Shown here: positions 34,631-43,484 of the stretch, piece after piece
Layout: every line of letters starts with the position of its first letter
Numbering within the stretch: position 1 is the stretch's first letter
The notes under the pieces: generated by a model
Told to the model about the DNA's origin: nothing
What the model saw: only the letters and a program-made list of their open reading frames with translations
Database searches by the model: none
Position numbers and translations under genes: made by a program
Assembly: GCF_034347405.1 (NCBI RefSeq)
Contig: NZ_CP133778.1
Location: forward strand, 1,612,001 to 1,676,000
Reading direction: 5' to 3'
DNA: 64,000 nt
Source of the DNA: Pseudomonas sp. CCC3.1
GTDB taxonomy: Bacteria > Pseudomonadota > Gammaproteobacteria > Pseudomonadales > Pseudomonadaceae

Positions 34631-34659
34631 AATACTAATCATTCTCATTTGCAAGTCAA
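34631..34659 (-). promoter_or_regulatory. PrrF promoter with overlapping Fur box
   Basis: Minus strand: -35 TTGACT (34654-34659), 16-bp spacer, -10 TAGTAT (34632-34637), start predicted at 34624. The spacer and -10 contain AATGAGAATGATTAGTATT (34631-34649), close to the Pseudomonas Fur consensus. Fur with iron should block this promoter. Confidence 0.88.
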
Positions 34660-34751
34660 ATGTTTTTCTTCGCTTTTTGGAAATTTATTTTCCATTTCTC
34701 TCGCGACGCCTCTAGCACGCTGGTTGTGCACGTGCGTCGTAACGCGCTCAA

Positions 34752-35117
34752 TCAAGCTTTTTTTGCATCTTTACGTGCAGGCAATTGCTGCATGTCCAGA
34801 GCCCTGTCCAGCAGTTGCTTGGCGGACTCGATAAAGAACGCCACGGCCAGAAACTGATCTCGATGCTGACCCTGATGGGTCTCGGCTGCACTTTGCGTCA
34901 TGGACAAGCCGCATCGCAGGTAATCGGATGCATTGACCAACGCTTCTTCCTCGCTCAAGTCATTACTCACCAGGAACAATTTCTTCTCGCGAGAGGGTTG
35001 GGAAACAGCTGGTTTCAAATAATAGTCAAGTGCGCGTTGGGTTGCGGCGTCATCTTTCAGGGCTTCGAGCTCAATATCGAGCTCGGTATTCAGAGGGATT
35101 TTTGTTATAGGAGTCAT
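34752..35117 (-). CDS. DUF6124 family protein
   Basis: 121 residues, no signal or membrane segment. The layout matches the Pseudomonas DUF6124 family: RALDYYLKP near the N-terminus, LFLVSNDLSEEEALVNASDYLRCG in the middle, and a C-terminal helix IESAKQLLDRALDM. Function is unknown. It is transcribed toward prrF, whose start lies about 130 bp downstream, and is divergent from the S24-type repressor gene. The A/T-rich start region suggests a strong promoter. Confidence 0.8.
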   Translation of the reverse strand: MTPITKIPLNTELDIELEALKDDAATQRALDYYLKPAVSQPSREKKLFLVSNDLSEEEALVNASDYLRCGLSMTQSAAETHQGQHRDQFLAVAFFIESAKQLLDRALDMQQLPARKDAKKA

Positions 35118-35197
35118 GATTTACCTGCGTTTCTGAGATTAGTCGGATCTGCCGCAAGCAGATTAGTACAATAAGTATTTGTGATAGAGATATAAAT

Positions 35198-35238
35198 AAT
35201 ACGGAATGTGTATTGTTGCCTCGATTTCAATCCGTATT
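35198..35238. promoter_or_regulatory. Candidate operator in the repressor/DUF6124 divergent region
   Basis: Perfect 8-bp inverted repeat AATACGGA (35198-35205) and TCCGTATT (35231-35238), 25 bp apart, directly before the repressor start codon. A good candidate for autoregulation; the surrounding 60 bp are A/T-rich, with TATAAAT at 35191. Confidence 0.45.
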
Positions 35239-35247
35239 GTTCCGCAG

Positions 35248-35904
35248 ATGGATAAATGGATTGCTTTAGTCAGAACCAAATTGCGTGAGCTAAAACTCAC
35301 CCAGGAAAAACTCGCCGAGCGCGTTGGAGCTTCCCAAGGGGGGGTTGGGCATTGGCTTAATAAACGCCGTCAACCCGACTTGCCAACAATGAACAAAGTG
35401 CTGCATGCCTTGGGGCTGGAGCACCTGGAAGTTGCCTTGGTGATTCGCGAACGCAATGCCGCGGCGAATGACGCAGTCATTGACGACTGCACTTACGACA
35501 TCACGTCAGCCTTCCGCTATCCGGTCAGTGACTGGGCGGTGGCGGGGCAGATCAATGAGAAAGCGCTCGCAGGCTATGAGTCCGGTACCGTGTTTGAGGT
35601 CAGTGATCATTACGCCAAGGGGGCAGCGTTCTGGTTGCAAGTGACAGGCGATGCAATGACGGCGCCGCTGGGCACCAGCGTTCCGCAAGGGATGATGATT
35701 CTGGTCGACCCGGACATTGAGCCCGAGCCGGGCAAAATGGTGATTGCCCGCACGCCTGAATCTGCCGAGGCGATGTTCAGGCAGTTGAACGAAGAGAGCG
35801 GGCAGCTTTACCTCAAGCCATTGAACCCGACCTATCCGAAAATCCTGTTTGATGAGCGCTGTTCGATTATTGGTGTGGTCGTACAGGCCACGACAAAGTT
35901 CTGA
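35248..35904 (+). CDS. HTH / S24 LexA-like repressor lacking both catalytic residues
   Basis: 218 residues. An N-terminal XRE-type helix-turn-helix (LTQEKLAERVGASQGGVGHWLNKRRQP, in part, about 17-43) is joined to a LexA/CI-type peptidase S24 domain (about 95-215). The Ala99-Gly100 cleavage site (WAVAGQI) is kept. The catalytic serine is Ala136 (TGDAMTAP where GDSM is expected), and the catalytic lysine position is Arg178 (AEAMFRQL where TFKQL is usual in PrtR-like relatives). It should dimerise but not self-cleave. No prophage or pyocin genes adjoin it. Start ATG 35248 rests on where the domain begins; the ribosome site is poor. Confidence 0.88.
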   Translation: MDKWIALVRTKLRELKLTQEKLAERVGASQGGVGHWLNKRRQPDLPTMNKVLHALGLEHLEVALVIRERNAAANDAVIDDCTYDITSAFRYPVSDWAVAGQINEKALAGYESGTVFEVSDHYAKGAAFWLQVTGDAMTAPLGTSVPQGMMILVDPDIEPEPGKMVIARTPESAEAMFRQLNEESGQLYLKPLNPTYPKILFDERCSIIGVVVQATTKF

Positions 35905-35930
35905 GCACAACGCTGCGCAGACTCATAGAA

Positions 35931-35961
35931 AAGCGGGTACCGATAGCGGTACCCGCTTTTT
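35931..35961. terminator. Bidirectional terminator between the repressor and liuD
   Basis: Perfect 12-bp stem AAGCGGGTACCG / CGGTACCCGCTT with a four-base loop and a T run on the plus side. The liuD stop codon begins just beyond it, so it also terminates liuABCD. Confidence 0.9.
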
Positions 35962-37902
35962 TTATTCCATTTCGATCAGGATAGCCCCTTCACTGACCAT
36001 TTCACCTTCTTCGCAGAACAAGGCTTTGACCACACCGGCATGAGGCGCTCGCAAGCTGTGTTCCATCTTCATGGCTTCGAGCACCACCAATTGAGCGCCG
36101 GCGTCGACTTCCTGGCCGACCGCCACCAGTACCCGTACCACGCTGCCATTCATGGGCGCGCTCAGGCCGCCCTGTTGCCCGTGGCTGGCGCCAACAGCGG
36201 CAATCGGGTCGTGGAGGCTGACGCTGTGCATGTCGCCGTCCCAGCGCAGGTACAGCGTCTCTGCGCGGCGAATGGCCAGATGCTGACGGCGAACGCCGTG
36301 CTCTTCAATGACCAACTGTTCGTTGTGCAAGGTCGCCCCAGATGCACCGAGACTGACCGCGTGTTGTTCGCCGTTAGCGTTCAAGACGACCAAGGTCTTG
36401 GCTGGCAGGCCACTGCGAAAACCCGAGTGGGTGGCCCACGGCGATGTCGGGTCGTCGATGCGTTGCGTCGGTGTCAGGCTTTGGCGGAACGCTTGAGCGG
36501 CGGCCTCCCAAAATGCACGTGGCAACGGCTGAGAGGGTGGAAGTAACTGCGCCTGATAGCGCGGGATGAATCCGGTATCCAGCTCGGCTGACGCGAAGGC
36601 GGAATGTCCGATAATTCGCCGCAGAAAGCTCAGGTTGGTCTTCAAACCGCCAATGGCGAACTCATCAAGCATGGCCAGCAACCGCAGACGGGCTTGCTCG
36701 CGGTCTTCGCCCCAGGCAATCAGCTTGCCCAGCATCGGGTCGTAAAACGGTGACACTTCATCGCCTTCACTGACTCCGCTGTCGACCCGACGCCCTGGTC
36801 CTGCCGCAGACTCGCGGTACACCTCAAGCCGCCCGGTTTGGGGCAGGAAATCGTTGCTTGGGTCTTCGGCATACAGGCGAACTTCTATCGCGTGGCCGCG
36901 TAATGGCACTTGCGCTTGAGTGATCGGCAACGCTTCGCCACGTGCCACACGGATTTGCCAATCCACCAGATCCAGACCAGTGATGGCTTCGGTCACGGGG
37001 TGTTCAACTTGCAGGCGGGTGTTCATCTCCATAAAGAAGAATTCGCCCCGCGCATCGAGCAAGAACTCCACGGTGCCCGCACCGACATAGCCGATGGCCT
37101 GCGCAGCGCGTACGGCTGATTCGCCCATCGCACGACGTTGCTCGACGCTCAGGCCGGGCGCTGGGGCTTCTTCAACGACTTTCTGGTGACGCCGTTGAAT
37201 CGAGCAGTCGCGTTCATTGAGGTACAGGCAATTGCCGTGCTGGTCGGCAAATACCTGAATTTCGACATGCCGAGGCTTGAGCACGTATTTTTCAACCAGC
37301 ATCCGCGCATCGCCAAACGACGACAGCGCCTCACGCTGAGCCGACGCCAAGGCTTCGGCCAATTGGCTGACATCCTCGACCACTTTCATGCCCTTGCCGC
37401 CGCCGCCCGCTGTGGCTTTGAGCAACACCGGGTAGCCGATACGCTCAGCAGCGACACGAAAGGTTTCTACATCTTGCGCTTCGCCGTGGTAACCCGGCAC
37501 CAGCGGCACGCCCGCGGTTTCCATCAAGGTTTTGGCGGCAGACTTGCTGCCCATGGCATCGATGGCGGAGGCGGGCGGGCCGAGAAAAATCAGCCCGGCG
37601 GCTTCAATGGCTCGCGCAAAGCCTGCATTTTCTGACAAAAAGCCATAACCCGGATGGATCGCCTGCGCGCCGCTGGCGTGGGCGGCAGCGATAATCTTGT
37701 CAATTTTCAGGTAACTGTCGGCGGCTTTGCTGCCCCCAAGATCGACACAAATATCAGCTTCGCGGCAATGCCGCGCATCGCGGTCAGTGCTGCTGTGCAC
37801 GGCAACGGTGGTAAGGCCCAGAGCCTTGGCGGTGCGCATGACCCGGCAGGCAATTTCGCCACGATTGGCCACCAATAAAGACGTAATGAGAGGGGGGCTC
37901 AT
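35962..37902 (-). CDS. liuD: Methylcrotonyl-CoA carboxylase biotin-containing (alpha) subunit
   Basis: 646 residues. Carries biotin carboxylase (ATP-grasp, LLVANRGEIACRVMRTAKALG onwards) and a C-terminal biotinyl domain with Lys612 in LEAMKMEH, 34 residues from the end. With LiuB it carboxylates 3-methylcrotonyl-CoA in leucine breakdown. It starts at ATG 37902 (MSPPLITSLL), overlapping the liuC stop by four bases. Last gene of liuABCD. Confidence 0.96.
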   Translation of the reverse strand: MSPPLITSLLVANRGEIACRVMRTAKALGLTTVAVHSSTDRDARHCREADICVDLGGSKAADSYLKIDKIIAAAHASGAQAIHPGYGFLSENAGFARAIEAAGLIFLGPPASAIDAMGSKSAAKTLMETAGVPLVPGYHGEAQDVETFRVAAERIGYPVLLKATAGGGGKGMKVVEDVSQLAEALASAQREALSSFGDARMLVEKYVLKPRHVEIQVFADQHGNCLYLNERDCSIQRRHQKVVEEAPAPGLSVEQRRAMGESAVRAAQAIGYVGAGTVEFLLDARGEFFFMEMNTRLQVEHPVTEAITGLDLVDWQIRVARGEALPITQAQVPLRGHAIEVRLYAEDPSNDFLPQTGRLEVYRESAAGPGRRVDSGVSEGDEVSPFYDPMLGKLIAWGEDREQARLRLLAMLDEFAIGGLKTNLSFLRRIIGHSAFASAELDTGFIPRYQAQLLPPSQPLPRAFWEAAAQAFRQSLTPTQRIDDPTSPWATHSGFRSGLPAKTLVVLNANGEQHAVSLGASGATLHNEQLVIEEHGVRRQHLAIRRAETLYLRWDGDMHSVSLHDPIAAVGASHGQQGGLSAPMNGSVVRVLVAVGQEVDAGAQLVVLEAMKMEHSLRAPHAGVVKALFCEEGEMVSEGAILIEME

Positions 37903-38717
37903 GAACGCGGCTCCTGAGTCGACGTTTGTGTTTGCCAGGCAGGGGTGCGTTTTTGCAGAAAGGCACGCAAGCCTTCCTGGCCTTCGGCGCTGACCCGAAT
38001 CCGGGCTATGGCATTTTCGCAATAACGGCGAATGGCCGGGGTCGGCGCACCGTGACTGACTTCGCGCAGCAAGTCTTTGCAGGCACGCATGGCCTGCGGG
38101 CTGTTGAGCAGCAGGTTGTCGACCCAATGCTCGATCTGTTGCTCAAGCTCAGCGAGTGGATAACATTCCGACAGCAGCCCCAGTTCACGGGCGCGTTCAC
38201 CGCTGAAACGTTCGGCGGTCAAGGCAAAGCGGCGTGCGGCGCGCTCGCCAATGGCTTGAACCACAAAGGGGCTGATCACGGCGGGGGTCAGGCCAATGCG
38301 CACTTCAGACAAACAGAACTGCGCCTCTTCGGTCCCGATGGCCATGTCGCAAGCGCTGATCAGGCCCAGCGCGCCGCCGTAGGCAGCACCTTGCACCACG
38401 GCCAGCGTCGGGATTTTCAGCTTGGCCAGGTTGTACATCAACTCGGCTAAGTGCCGTGCGTCATCCAGATTGGTGTTGTAGTCGAGTTCGGCCGATTGCT
38501 GCATCCAGCCCAGGTCTGCACCGGCGCTGAAATGCTTGCCGCGTCCGCGCAGCAGCAGAAAACGCAGGTTGCTATCGCTTTGTACCGCATCCAGCGCGAG
38601 GATCAGTTCGCGGATCATTTCGGCGTTAAAGGCATTGTTCTTCTGCTCGCGACTCAACCACAGGGTGGCAAAACCCCGGGGGTCGGCATGCAGTTCGAGG
38701 GTGTTGAAATCGTTCAT
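37899..38717 (-). CDS. liuC: Methylglutaconyl-CoA hydratase
   Basis: 272 residues, crotonase fold. Oxyanion-hole motifs GKHFSAGADLGWM (about 60-72) and VQGAAYGGALGLISACD are clear. It hydrates 3-methylglutaconyl-CoA to HMG-CoA, the step between LiuBD and LiuE. Placed between liuB and liuD, it overlaps liuD by four bases. Confidence 0.95.
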   Translation of the reverse strand: MNDFNTLELHADPRGFATLWLSREQKNNAFNAEMIRELILALDAVQSDSNLRFLLLRGRGKHFSAGADLGWMQQSAELDYNTNLDDARHLAELMYNLAKLKIPTLAVVQGAAYGGALGLISACDMAIGTEEAQFCLSEVRIGLTPAVISPFVVQAIGERAARRFALTAERFSGERARELGLLSECYPLAELEQQIEHWVDNLLLNSPQAMRACKDLLREVSHGAPTPAIRRYCENAIARIRVSAEGQEGLRAFLQKRTPAWQTQTSTQEPRS

Positions 38718-38756
38718 GTCTGTCAGTCCTTAATGGCTGTACATGCAAAAGCGCGG

Positions 38757-40364
38757 TTACATGCGAAACACGCCAAAGCGCGTGGCCTCGATGGGCGCGT
38801 TCAACGCCGCCGACAAGCCCAGCGCCAACACCTCGCGGGTTTGTGCCGGATCAATCACGCCGTCATCCCACAAGCGGGCGCTGGAGTAGTAGGGGTGGCC
38901 CTGATGCTCGTATTGATCGAGGATCGGCTGCTTGATGTGCGCCTCTTCTTCACGACTGAACACCAGGCCGTTACGCTCAGCCTGCTCGCGCTTGACCTGT
39001 ACCAGCACCCCGGCTGCCTGCTCGGCGCCCATCACACCGATTCGGGCGTTTGGCCACATCCACAGAAAGCGTGGATCGTAGGCCCGACCACACATGCCGT
39101 AGTTGCCTGCGCCAAAGCTGCCGCCGATGATCACAGTGAATTTAGGCACCTTGGCGCACGCCACTGCAGTGACCAGTTTGGCGCCATGCTTGGCGATGCC
39201 GCCGGCTTCGTATTTTTGCCCAACCATAAAACCGGTGATGTTCTGCAAAAACACCAAAGGAATTCCGCGCTGGCAGGCCAGTTCAATGAAGTGCGCGCCT
39301 TTTTGTGCCGCTTCGGCAAACAAAATGCCGTTGTTGGCCAGAATCGCCACCGGGTAGCCCTGCAAATGCGCAAAGCCGCAGACCAGCGTGGTGCCGAACA
39401 AGGCTTTGAACTCATCGAAAACCGAACCGTCCACCAGCCGCGCGATGACTTCTCGTACATCAAATGGCTGTTTTGCATCAGCCGGAACGATGCCGTACAA
39501 CTCGTCATTGGCGTAGAGCGGCGCCAATGGCGTGCGGTGCTGCAACTGACCCAACTTGCGCCAGTTGAGGTTGGCGACGCTGCGTCGGGCCAGCGCCAAG
39601 GCATGCTCGTCACTGTCAGCGTAATGGTCGGCGACGCCGGAGATCTTGCAGTGCACATCGGCACCGCCCAGGTCCTCTGCGCTGACCACTTCACCGGTGG
39701 CGGCTTTTACCAGCGGCGGCCCGGCCAGGAAAATCGTGGCTTGCTGACGCACCATGATCGCTTCGTCGGCCATGGCTGGCACATAGGCGCCGCCTGCGGT
39801 GCACGAGCCCATGACCACGGCGATTTGTGGAATACCGGCAGCGCTCATGTTGGCCTGGTTGAAGAAGATCCGACCGAAGTGTTCGCGGTCTGGAAACACT
39901 TCATCCTGACGCGGCAGGTTGGCGCCGCCCGAGTCCACCAGATAAATGCACGGCAAGCGGTTTTGCTCGGCAATCGTCTGGGCACGCAGGTGTTTTTTGA
40001 CCGTCAGCGGGTAGTAAGAGCCGCCTTTGACGGTGGCATCGTTGGCCACAATCATGCATTCCACCCCTTCCACCCGACCAATGCCGGCGATGATTCCGGC
40101 CGCCGGAACGTCTTCGCCGTACACGCCATAAGCGGCCAACTGACTGAGTTCCAGGAATGGCGAACCGCTGTCGAGCAAGCGATCAATCCGTTCGCGGGGC
40201 AGCAACTTGCCGCGCGACGTGTGGCGCTCTTGCGCTTTGGCGCCGCCGCCTTGCTGTACTTGCTCAAGCAAGGTGTGCAGGGCATCGACTTGTTTGAGCA
40301 TAGCGTCGCGGTTGGTGGCGAACTCCGCTGAGCGCGGGTTGATGGTCGTATGCAAAATGGACAT
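38757..40364 (-). CDS. liuB: Methylcrotonyl-CoA carboxylase carboxyltransferase (beta) subunit
   Basis: 535 residues, full-length carboxyltransferase. It has the N-terminal RGKLLPRERIDRLLDSGSPF, the acyl-CoA pocket MGSCTAGGAYVPAM and the biotin-side ITGFMVGQKYEAGGIAKHGAK, described in part. Partner of LiuD. Eleven bases separate it from liuA, so they are co-transcribed. Confidence 0.96.
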   Translation of the reverse strand: MSILHTTINPRSAEFATNRDAMLKQVDALHTLLEQVQQGGGAKAQERHTSRGKLLPRERIDRLLDSGSPFLELSQLAAYGVYGEDVPAAGIIAGIGRVEGVECMIVANDATVKGGSYYPLTVKKHLRAQTIAEQNRLPCIYLVDSGGANLPRQDEVFPDREHFGRIFFNQANMSAAGIPQIAVVMGSCTAGGAYVPAMADEAIMVRQQATIFLAGPPLVKAATGEVVSAEDLGGADVHCKISGVADHYADSDEHALALARRSVANLNWRKLGQLQHRTPLAPLYANDELYGIVPADAKQPFDVREVIARLVDGSVFDEFKALFGTTLVCGFAHLQGYPVAILANNGILFAEAAQKGAHFIELACQRGIPLVFLQNITGFMVGQKYEAGGIAKHGAKLVTAVACAKVPKFTVIIGGSFGAGNYGMCGRAYDPRFLWMWPNARIGVMGAEQAAGVLVQVKREQAERNGLVFSREEEAHIKQPILDQYEHQGHPYYSSARLWDDGVIDPAQTREVLALGLSAALNAPIEATRFGVFRM

Positions 40365-40375
40365 ACGGGCGCTCC

Positions 40376-41539
40376 TCAGCGGGTTTCGTTAAACAGTTCG
40401 CGACCAATCAACATGCGGCGGATTTCGCTGGTGCCCGCGCCGATTTCATACAGCTTGGCGTCACGCAGCAGACGTCCAGCTGGGAATTCATTGATGTAAC
40501 CGTTACCGCCCAGAATCTGGATGGCGTCGAGGGCCATTTGTGTGGCACGTTCAGCGCTGTACAAAATCACCCCAGCGGCATCTTTGCGGGTGGTTTCTCC
40601 GCGTTCGCAGGCGGCCGCAACGGCGTACAGGTAGGCGCGGCTGGCGTTGAGCTGGGTGTACATGTCTGCGACCTTGCCCTGGATCAGCTGAAATTCGCCG
40701 ATGCTTTGGCCGAACTGTTTGCGGTCATGGATATACGGCACCACCAGGTCCATGCACGCTTGCATGATCCCGGTCGGGCCGCCCGAGAGCACCACGCGCT
40801 CGTAATCAAGGCCGCTCATCAAGACTTTCACGCCCGCGTTAAGCGTGCCCAGCACGTTTTCTTCCGGTACTTCAACGTCGTCGAAAAACAGCTCGCAGGT
40901 GTTTGAGCCGCGCATGCCGAGCTTGTCGAAGTGAGTGCTGCGGCTGAAGCCTTTCCAGTCCCGCTCGACGATAAAGGCGCTGATGCCGTGTGCGCCTTTT
41001 TCCAGATCGGTCTTGGCGTAGATCACGTAGGTGCTGGCGTCGGGGCCGTTAGTGATCCAGGTTTTACTGCCGTTGAGTACAAAATGGTCGCCGCGCTTGT
41101 CGGCGCGCAGCTTCATCGAGACCACATCCGAACCTGCGTTGGGTTCGCTCATGGCCAAGGCGCCGACGTGTTCGCCGCTGATCAGCTTGGGCAGGTAGTT
41201 GAGTTTTTGCGCGTGGCTGCCGTTGCGGTTGATCTGGTTGACGCACAAGTTGGAGTGGGCGCCGTAGGACAGCGCGACCGAGGCTGAGCCGCGGCTGATT
41301 TCTTCCATTGCCACCACGTGGGCCAGGTAGCTCAGACCGGTGCCGCCGTATTCTTCCGGCACGGTAATGCCGAGCAGCCCCATGTCTCCGAATTTGCGCC
41401 ACATATCGGCCGGGAACAGGTTGTCCTTGTCGATTTGCGCTGCGCGTGGCGCGAGTTCAGTGGTAACGAAGGCTTGCACCTGGTCGCGCAGCATGTCGAT
41501 GGTTTCGCCCAAGGCGAAGTTCAAAGTCGGGTAGCTCAT
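40376..41539 (-). CDS. liuA: Isovaleryl-CoA dehydrogenase
   Basis: 387 residues, FAD-dependent acyl-CoA dehydrogenase. It oxidises isovaleryl-CoA to 3-methylcrotonyl-CoA. The FAD/substrate motif LAMSEPNAGSDVVSMKL, the ITNGPDASTYVIYAKTD loop and the isovaleryl-specific catalytic glutamate region SGLDYERVVLSGGPTG match the family; it ends GAGTSEIRRMLIGRELF. First gene of liuABCD, facing two palindromic operators. Confidence 0.95.
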   Translation of the reverse strand: MSYPTLNFALGETIDMLRDQVQAFVTTELAPRAAQIDKDNLFPADMWRKFGDMGLLGITVPEEYGGTGLSYLAHVVAMEEISRGSASVALSYGAHSNLCVNQINRNGSHAQKLNYLPKLISGEHVGALAMSEPNAGSDVVSMKLRADKRGDHFVLNGSKTWITNGPDASTYVIYAKTDLEKGAHGISAFIVERDWKGFSRSTHFDKLGMRGSNTCELFFDDVEVPEENVLGTLNAGVKVLMSGLDYERVVLSGGPTGIMQACMDLVVPYIHDRKQFGQSIGEFQLIQGKVADMYTQLNASRAYLYAVAAACERGETTRKDAAGVILYSAERATQMALDAIQILGGNGYINEFPAGRLLRDAKLYEIGAGTSEIRRMLIGRELFNETR

Positions 41540-41596
41540 GGGGCACCTTGGTCATTGTTCTTATAAACGGCGTTAACAGCATCGCCATGGGTAAGC

Positions 41597-41612
41597 TTTA
41601 CGTTAACGTAAA
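41597..41612. promoter_or_regulatory. LiuR-type operator 1 (liuA / acyl-CoA synthetase)
   Basis: Perfect 16-bp palindrome TTTACGTTAACGTAAA in the 206-bp divergent region, 58 bp upstream of liuA. The symmetrical A/T-flanked ACGT pair suits a MerR-type dimer such as LiuR. Binding is inferred from copies near both liuA and liuR. Confidence 0.8.
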
Positions 41613-41638
41613 CTTGGCAATGAATGCTGTCAATGACC

Positions 41639-41654
41639 TTTACGTTAACGTCAA
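41639..41654. promoter_or_regulatory. LiuR-type operator 2 (liuA / acyl-CoA synthetase)
   Basis: TTTACGTTAACGTCAA, one pair off perfect symmetry. Its start is exactly 42 bp from operator 1, four helical turns, so both face the same side of the DNA. Confidence 0.78.
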
Positions 41655-41745
41655 CTTGGTTCAGAGTAATTGCTATTCTGCACAGAGGGAATGCGTGAGT
41701 GCGCGTCTTCCCCATGCTCCCAAAACAATCACAAGAGGAGTTGTC

Positions 41746-43428
41746 ATGAAGCCGCAATCCGTTCCCAGTTACAGCCAGGGCGCGCTGGACAAGCCGCTGC
41801 TGGCGATGACCATTGGCCAGGCTTTTGATCAAGCCGCCGCCCGCTACCCCGAGGGCGAGGCGTTGGTCGTGCGCCATCAACAACAGCGTTACACCTGGGC
41901 GCAATTGGCTCAGGCAGTTGACCTGCACGCCAAGGCGCTGCTGGCGCTGGGGTTGCAAACGGGTGACCGGCTGGGGGTTTGGGCGCCGAACTGTGTCGAG
42001 TGGTTTATCTGCCAGTTTGCCAGCGCGAAAATTGGCGTGATCCTGGTCAATATCAACCCTGCTTACCGATTGTCCGAGCTTGAGTACGTGCTTAAACAGT
42101 CCGCGTGCCAGTGGCTGGTGAGCGCGAGCATGTTCAAAACCTCGAACTATCACGCCATGCTCCAGGCGTTGCTTCCTGAACTGACCGAGCAGCCGGCAGG
42201 GCAATTGAAAAGTGAACGTTTTGACGCCTTGCGCGGGGTTATCAGTCTGGATGCGCAGCCGCCCGCAGGGTTTTTTCCATGGTCGCAACTGACGGCATTA
42301 GGCAACGAGGTTGAGCCTCAACAACTCGACGCCCGACAAGCCAGTCTCAATTTTGACCAGCCGGTGAATATTCAATACACCTCTGGCACCACGGGCTTTC
42401 CCAAGGGCGCAACCCTCAGCCATCGCAACATTCTCAACAATGGCTACATGGTCGGCGAAAGTCTGGGGCTAACGGCCAGGGATCGGCTGGTCATTCCGGT
42501 GCCGCTGTATCACTGCTTTGGCATGGTGATGGGCAACCTGGGTTGCGTGACCCATGGCACCACGATGATTTATCCGAGTGAAGCCTTTGACCCGGGCCTG
42601 ACCCTGCAAGCGGTCGCTGAAGAGCGGGCTACGGGGCTTTACGGCGTGCCAACCATGTTTATCGCCATGCTCGACCACCCGCAACGCGCCGGGTTTGACT
42701 TATCGAGCCTGCGCACCGGGATCATGGCCGGCGCCACGTGCCCGATCGAAGTGATGCGCCGTGTTATCAGCGAGATGCACATGGGTGAGGTGCAAATTGC
42801 CTACGGCATGACCGAAACCAGCCCGGTCTCAATGCAGACCGGTCCTGATGATGATCTGGAATTACGTGTCACCACGGTAGGACGTACCCAGCCTCAGCTC
42901 GAGAACAAGCTGATCGACGCCGAAGGCAACATTGTTGCGCGGGGTGAGATAGGTGAACTGTGTACCCGCGGTTACAGCGTGATGCTCGGCTACTGGAACA
43001 ACCCGCAGGCGAGCCGCGAGGCCATCGACAGTGAAGGCTGGATGCACACGGGGGACTTGGCCGAGATGAATGAACAGGGTTATGTGCGGATCGTCGGGCG
43101 TAACAAGGACATGATTATTCGTGGCGGCGAGAATATTTACCCGCGAGAGCTAGAAGAGTTCTTTTTTACCCACCCGGCGGTGGCGGATGTGCAGATCGTG
43201 GGGATACCCGACGAAAAATATGGCGAAGAAATTGTCGCCTGGATCAAGTTTCATCCTGGCCACACCGCCAATGAGCTTGAGTTGCAAGCCTGGTGCAAGT
43301 CACGCGTCGCGCATTTCAAAACGCCTCGGCACTTCAAGTTTGTTGAGGCTTTTCCGATGACTGTGACCGGCAAGATCCAAAAATTCAAAATGCGTGAGAT
43401 CAGCATTCAGGACATCAGAAAGGTCTAA
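41746..43428 (+). CDS. AMP-binding acyl-CoA synthetase
   Basis: 560 residues. ANL-superfamily ligase with the adenylation motif YTSGTTGFPKGA, the YGMTETSPVS motif and the late GEIGELCTRGYSVMLGY / MHTGDLAEM / GRNKDMIIRGGENIYP blocks, and Lys near the C-terminus (VTGKIQKFKM). It activates a fatty or branched acid as CoA thioester. ATG 41746 follows AGAGGAG; the frame upstream runs across the operators and is not coding. Divergent from liuA with shared operators, so it probably feeds acids into the liu pathway. An A-rich CAAAACAATCACAAG just before its ribosome site could be a Crc/Hfq target. Confidence 0.92.
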   Translation: MKPQSVPSYSQGALDKPLLAMTIGQAFDQAAARYPEGEALVVRHQQQRYTWAQLAQAVDLHAKALLALGLQTGDRLGVWAPNCVEWFICQFASAKIGVILVNINPAYRLSELEYVLKQSACQWLVSASMFKTSNYHAMLQALLPELTEQPAGQLKSERFDALRGVISLDAQPPAGFFPWSQLTALGNEVEPQQLDARQASLNFDQPVNIQYTSGTTGFPKGATLSHRNILNNGYMVGESLGLTARDRLVIPVPLYHCFGMVMGNLGCVTHGTTMIYPSEAFDPGLTLQAVAEERATGLYGVPTMFIAMLDHPQRAGFDLSSLRTGIMAGATCPIEVMRRVISEMHMGEVQIAYGMTETSPVSMQTGPDDDLELRVTTVGRTQPQLENKLIDAEGNIVARGEIGELCTRGYSVMLGYWNNPQASREAIDSEGWMHTGDLAEMNEQGYVRIVGRNKDMIIRGGENIYPRELEEFFFTHPAVADVQIVGIPDEKYGEEIVAWIKFHPGHTANELELQAWCKSRVAHFKTPRHFKFVEAFPMTVTGKIQKFKMREISIQDIRKV

Positions 43429-43432
43429 GGCC

Positions 43433-43462
43433 CTGTAGGAGCGAGCTTGCTCGCTCCTACAG
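43433..43462. repeat. Dispersed palindrome, GAGCGAGC family (copy 2, short)
   Basis: Perfect 14-bp inverted repeat with a two-base loop, CTGTAGGAGCGAGC / GCTCGCTCCTACAG, immediately after the acyl-CoA synthetase stop codon. It lacks the central GATCTTTT portion of the longer copies. Confidence 0.85.
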
Positions 43463-43484
43463 CGATAGCTTGAAATCCGGAAAA

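Noticed and set aside
35198..35904. Prophage or pyocin region suggested by the PrtR-like repressor
   Set aside because: No integrase, lysis, tail or structural genes are nearby; the flanks are DUF6124, prrF and liuD.
38451..40331. Very long plus-strand frame (626 codons) opposite liuB/liuC
   Set aside because: It is the antisense of two well-matched genes; GC-rich codon structure keeps that frame open. Similar antisense frames over tig, lon, mltD, the acylase and tamB were rejected likewise.
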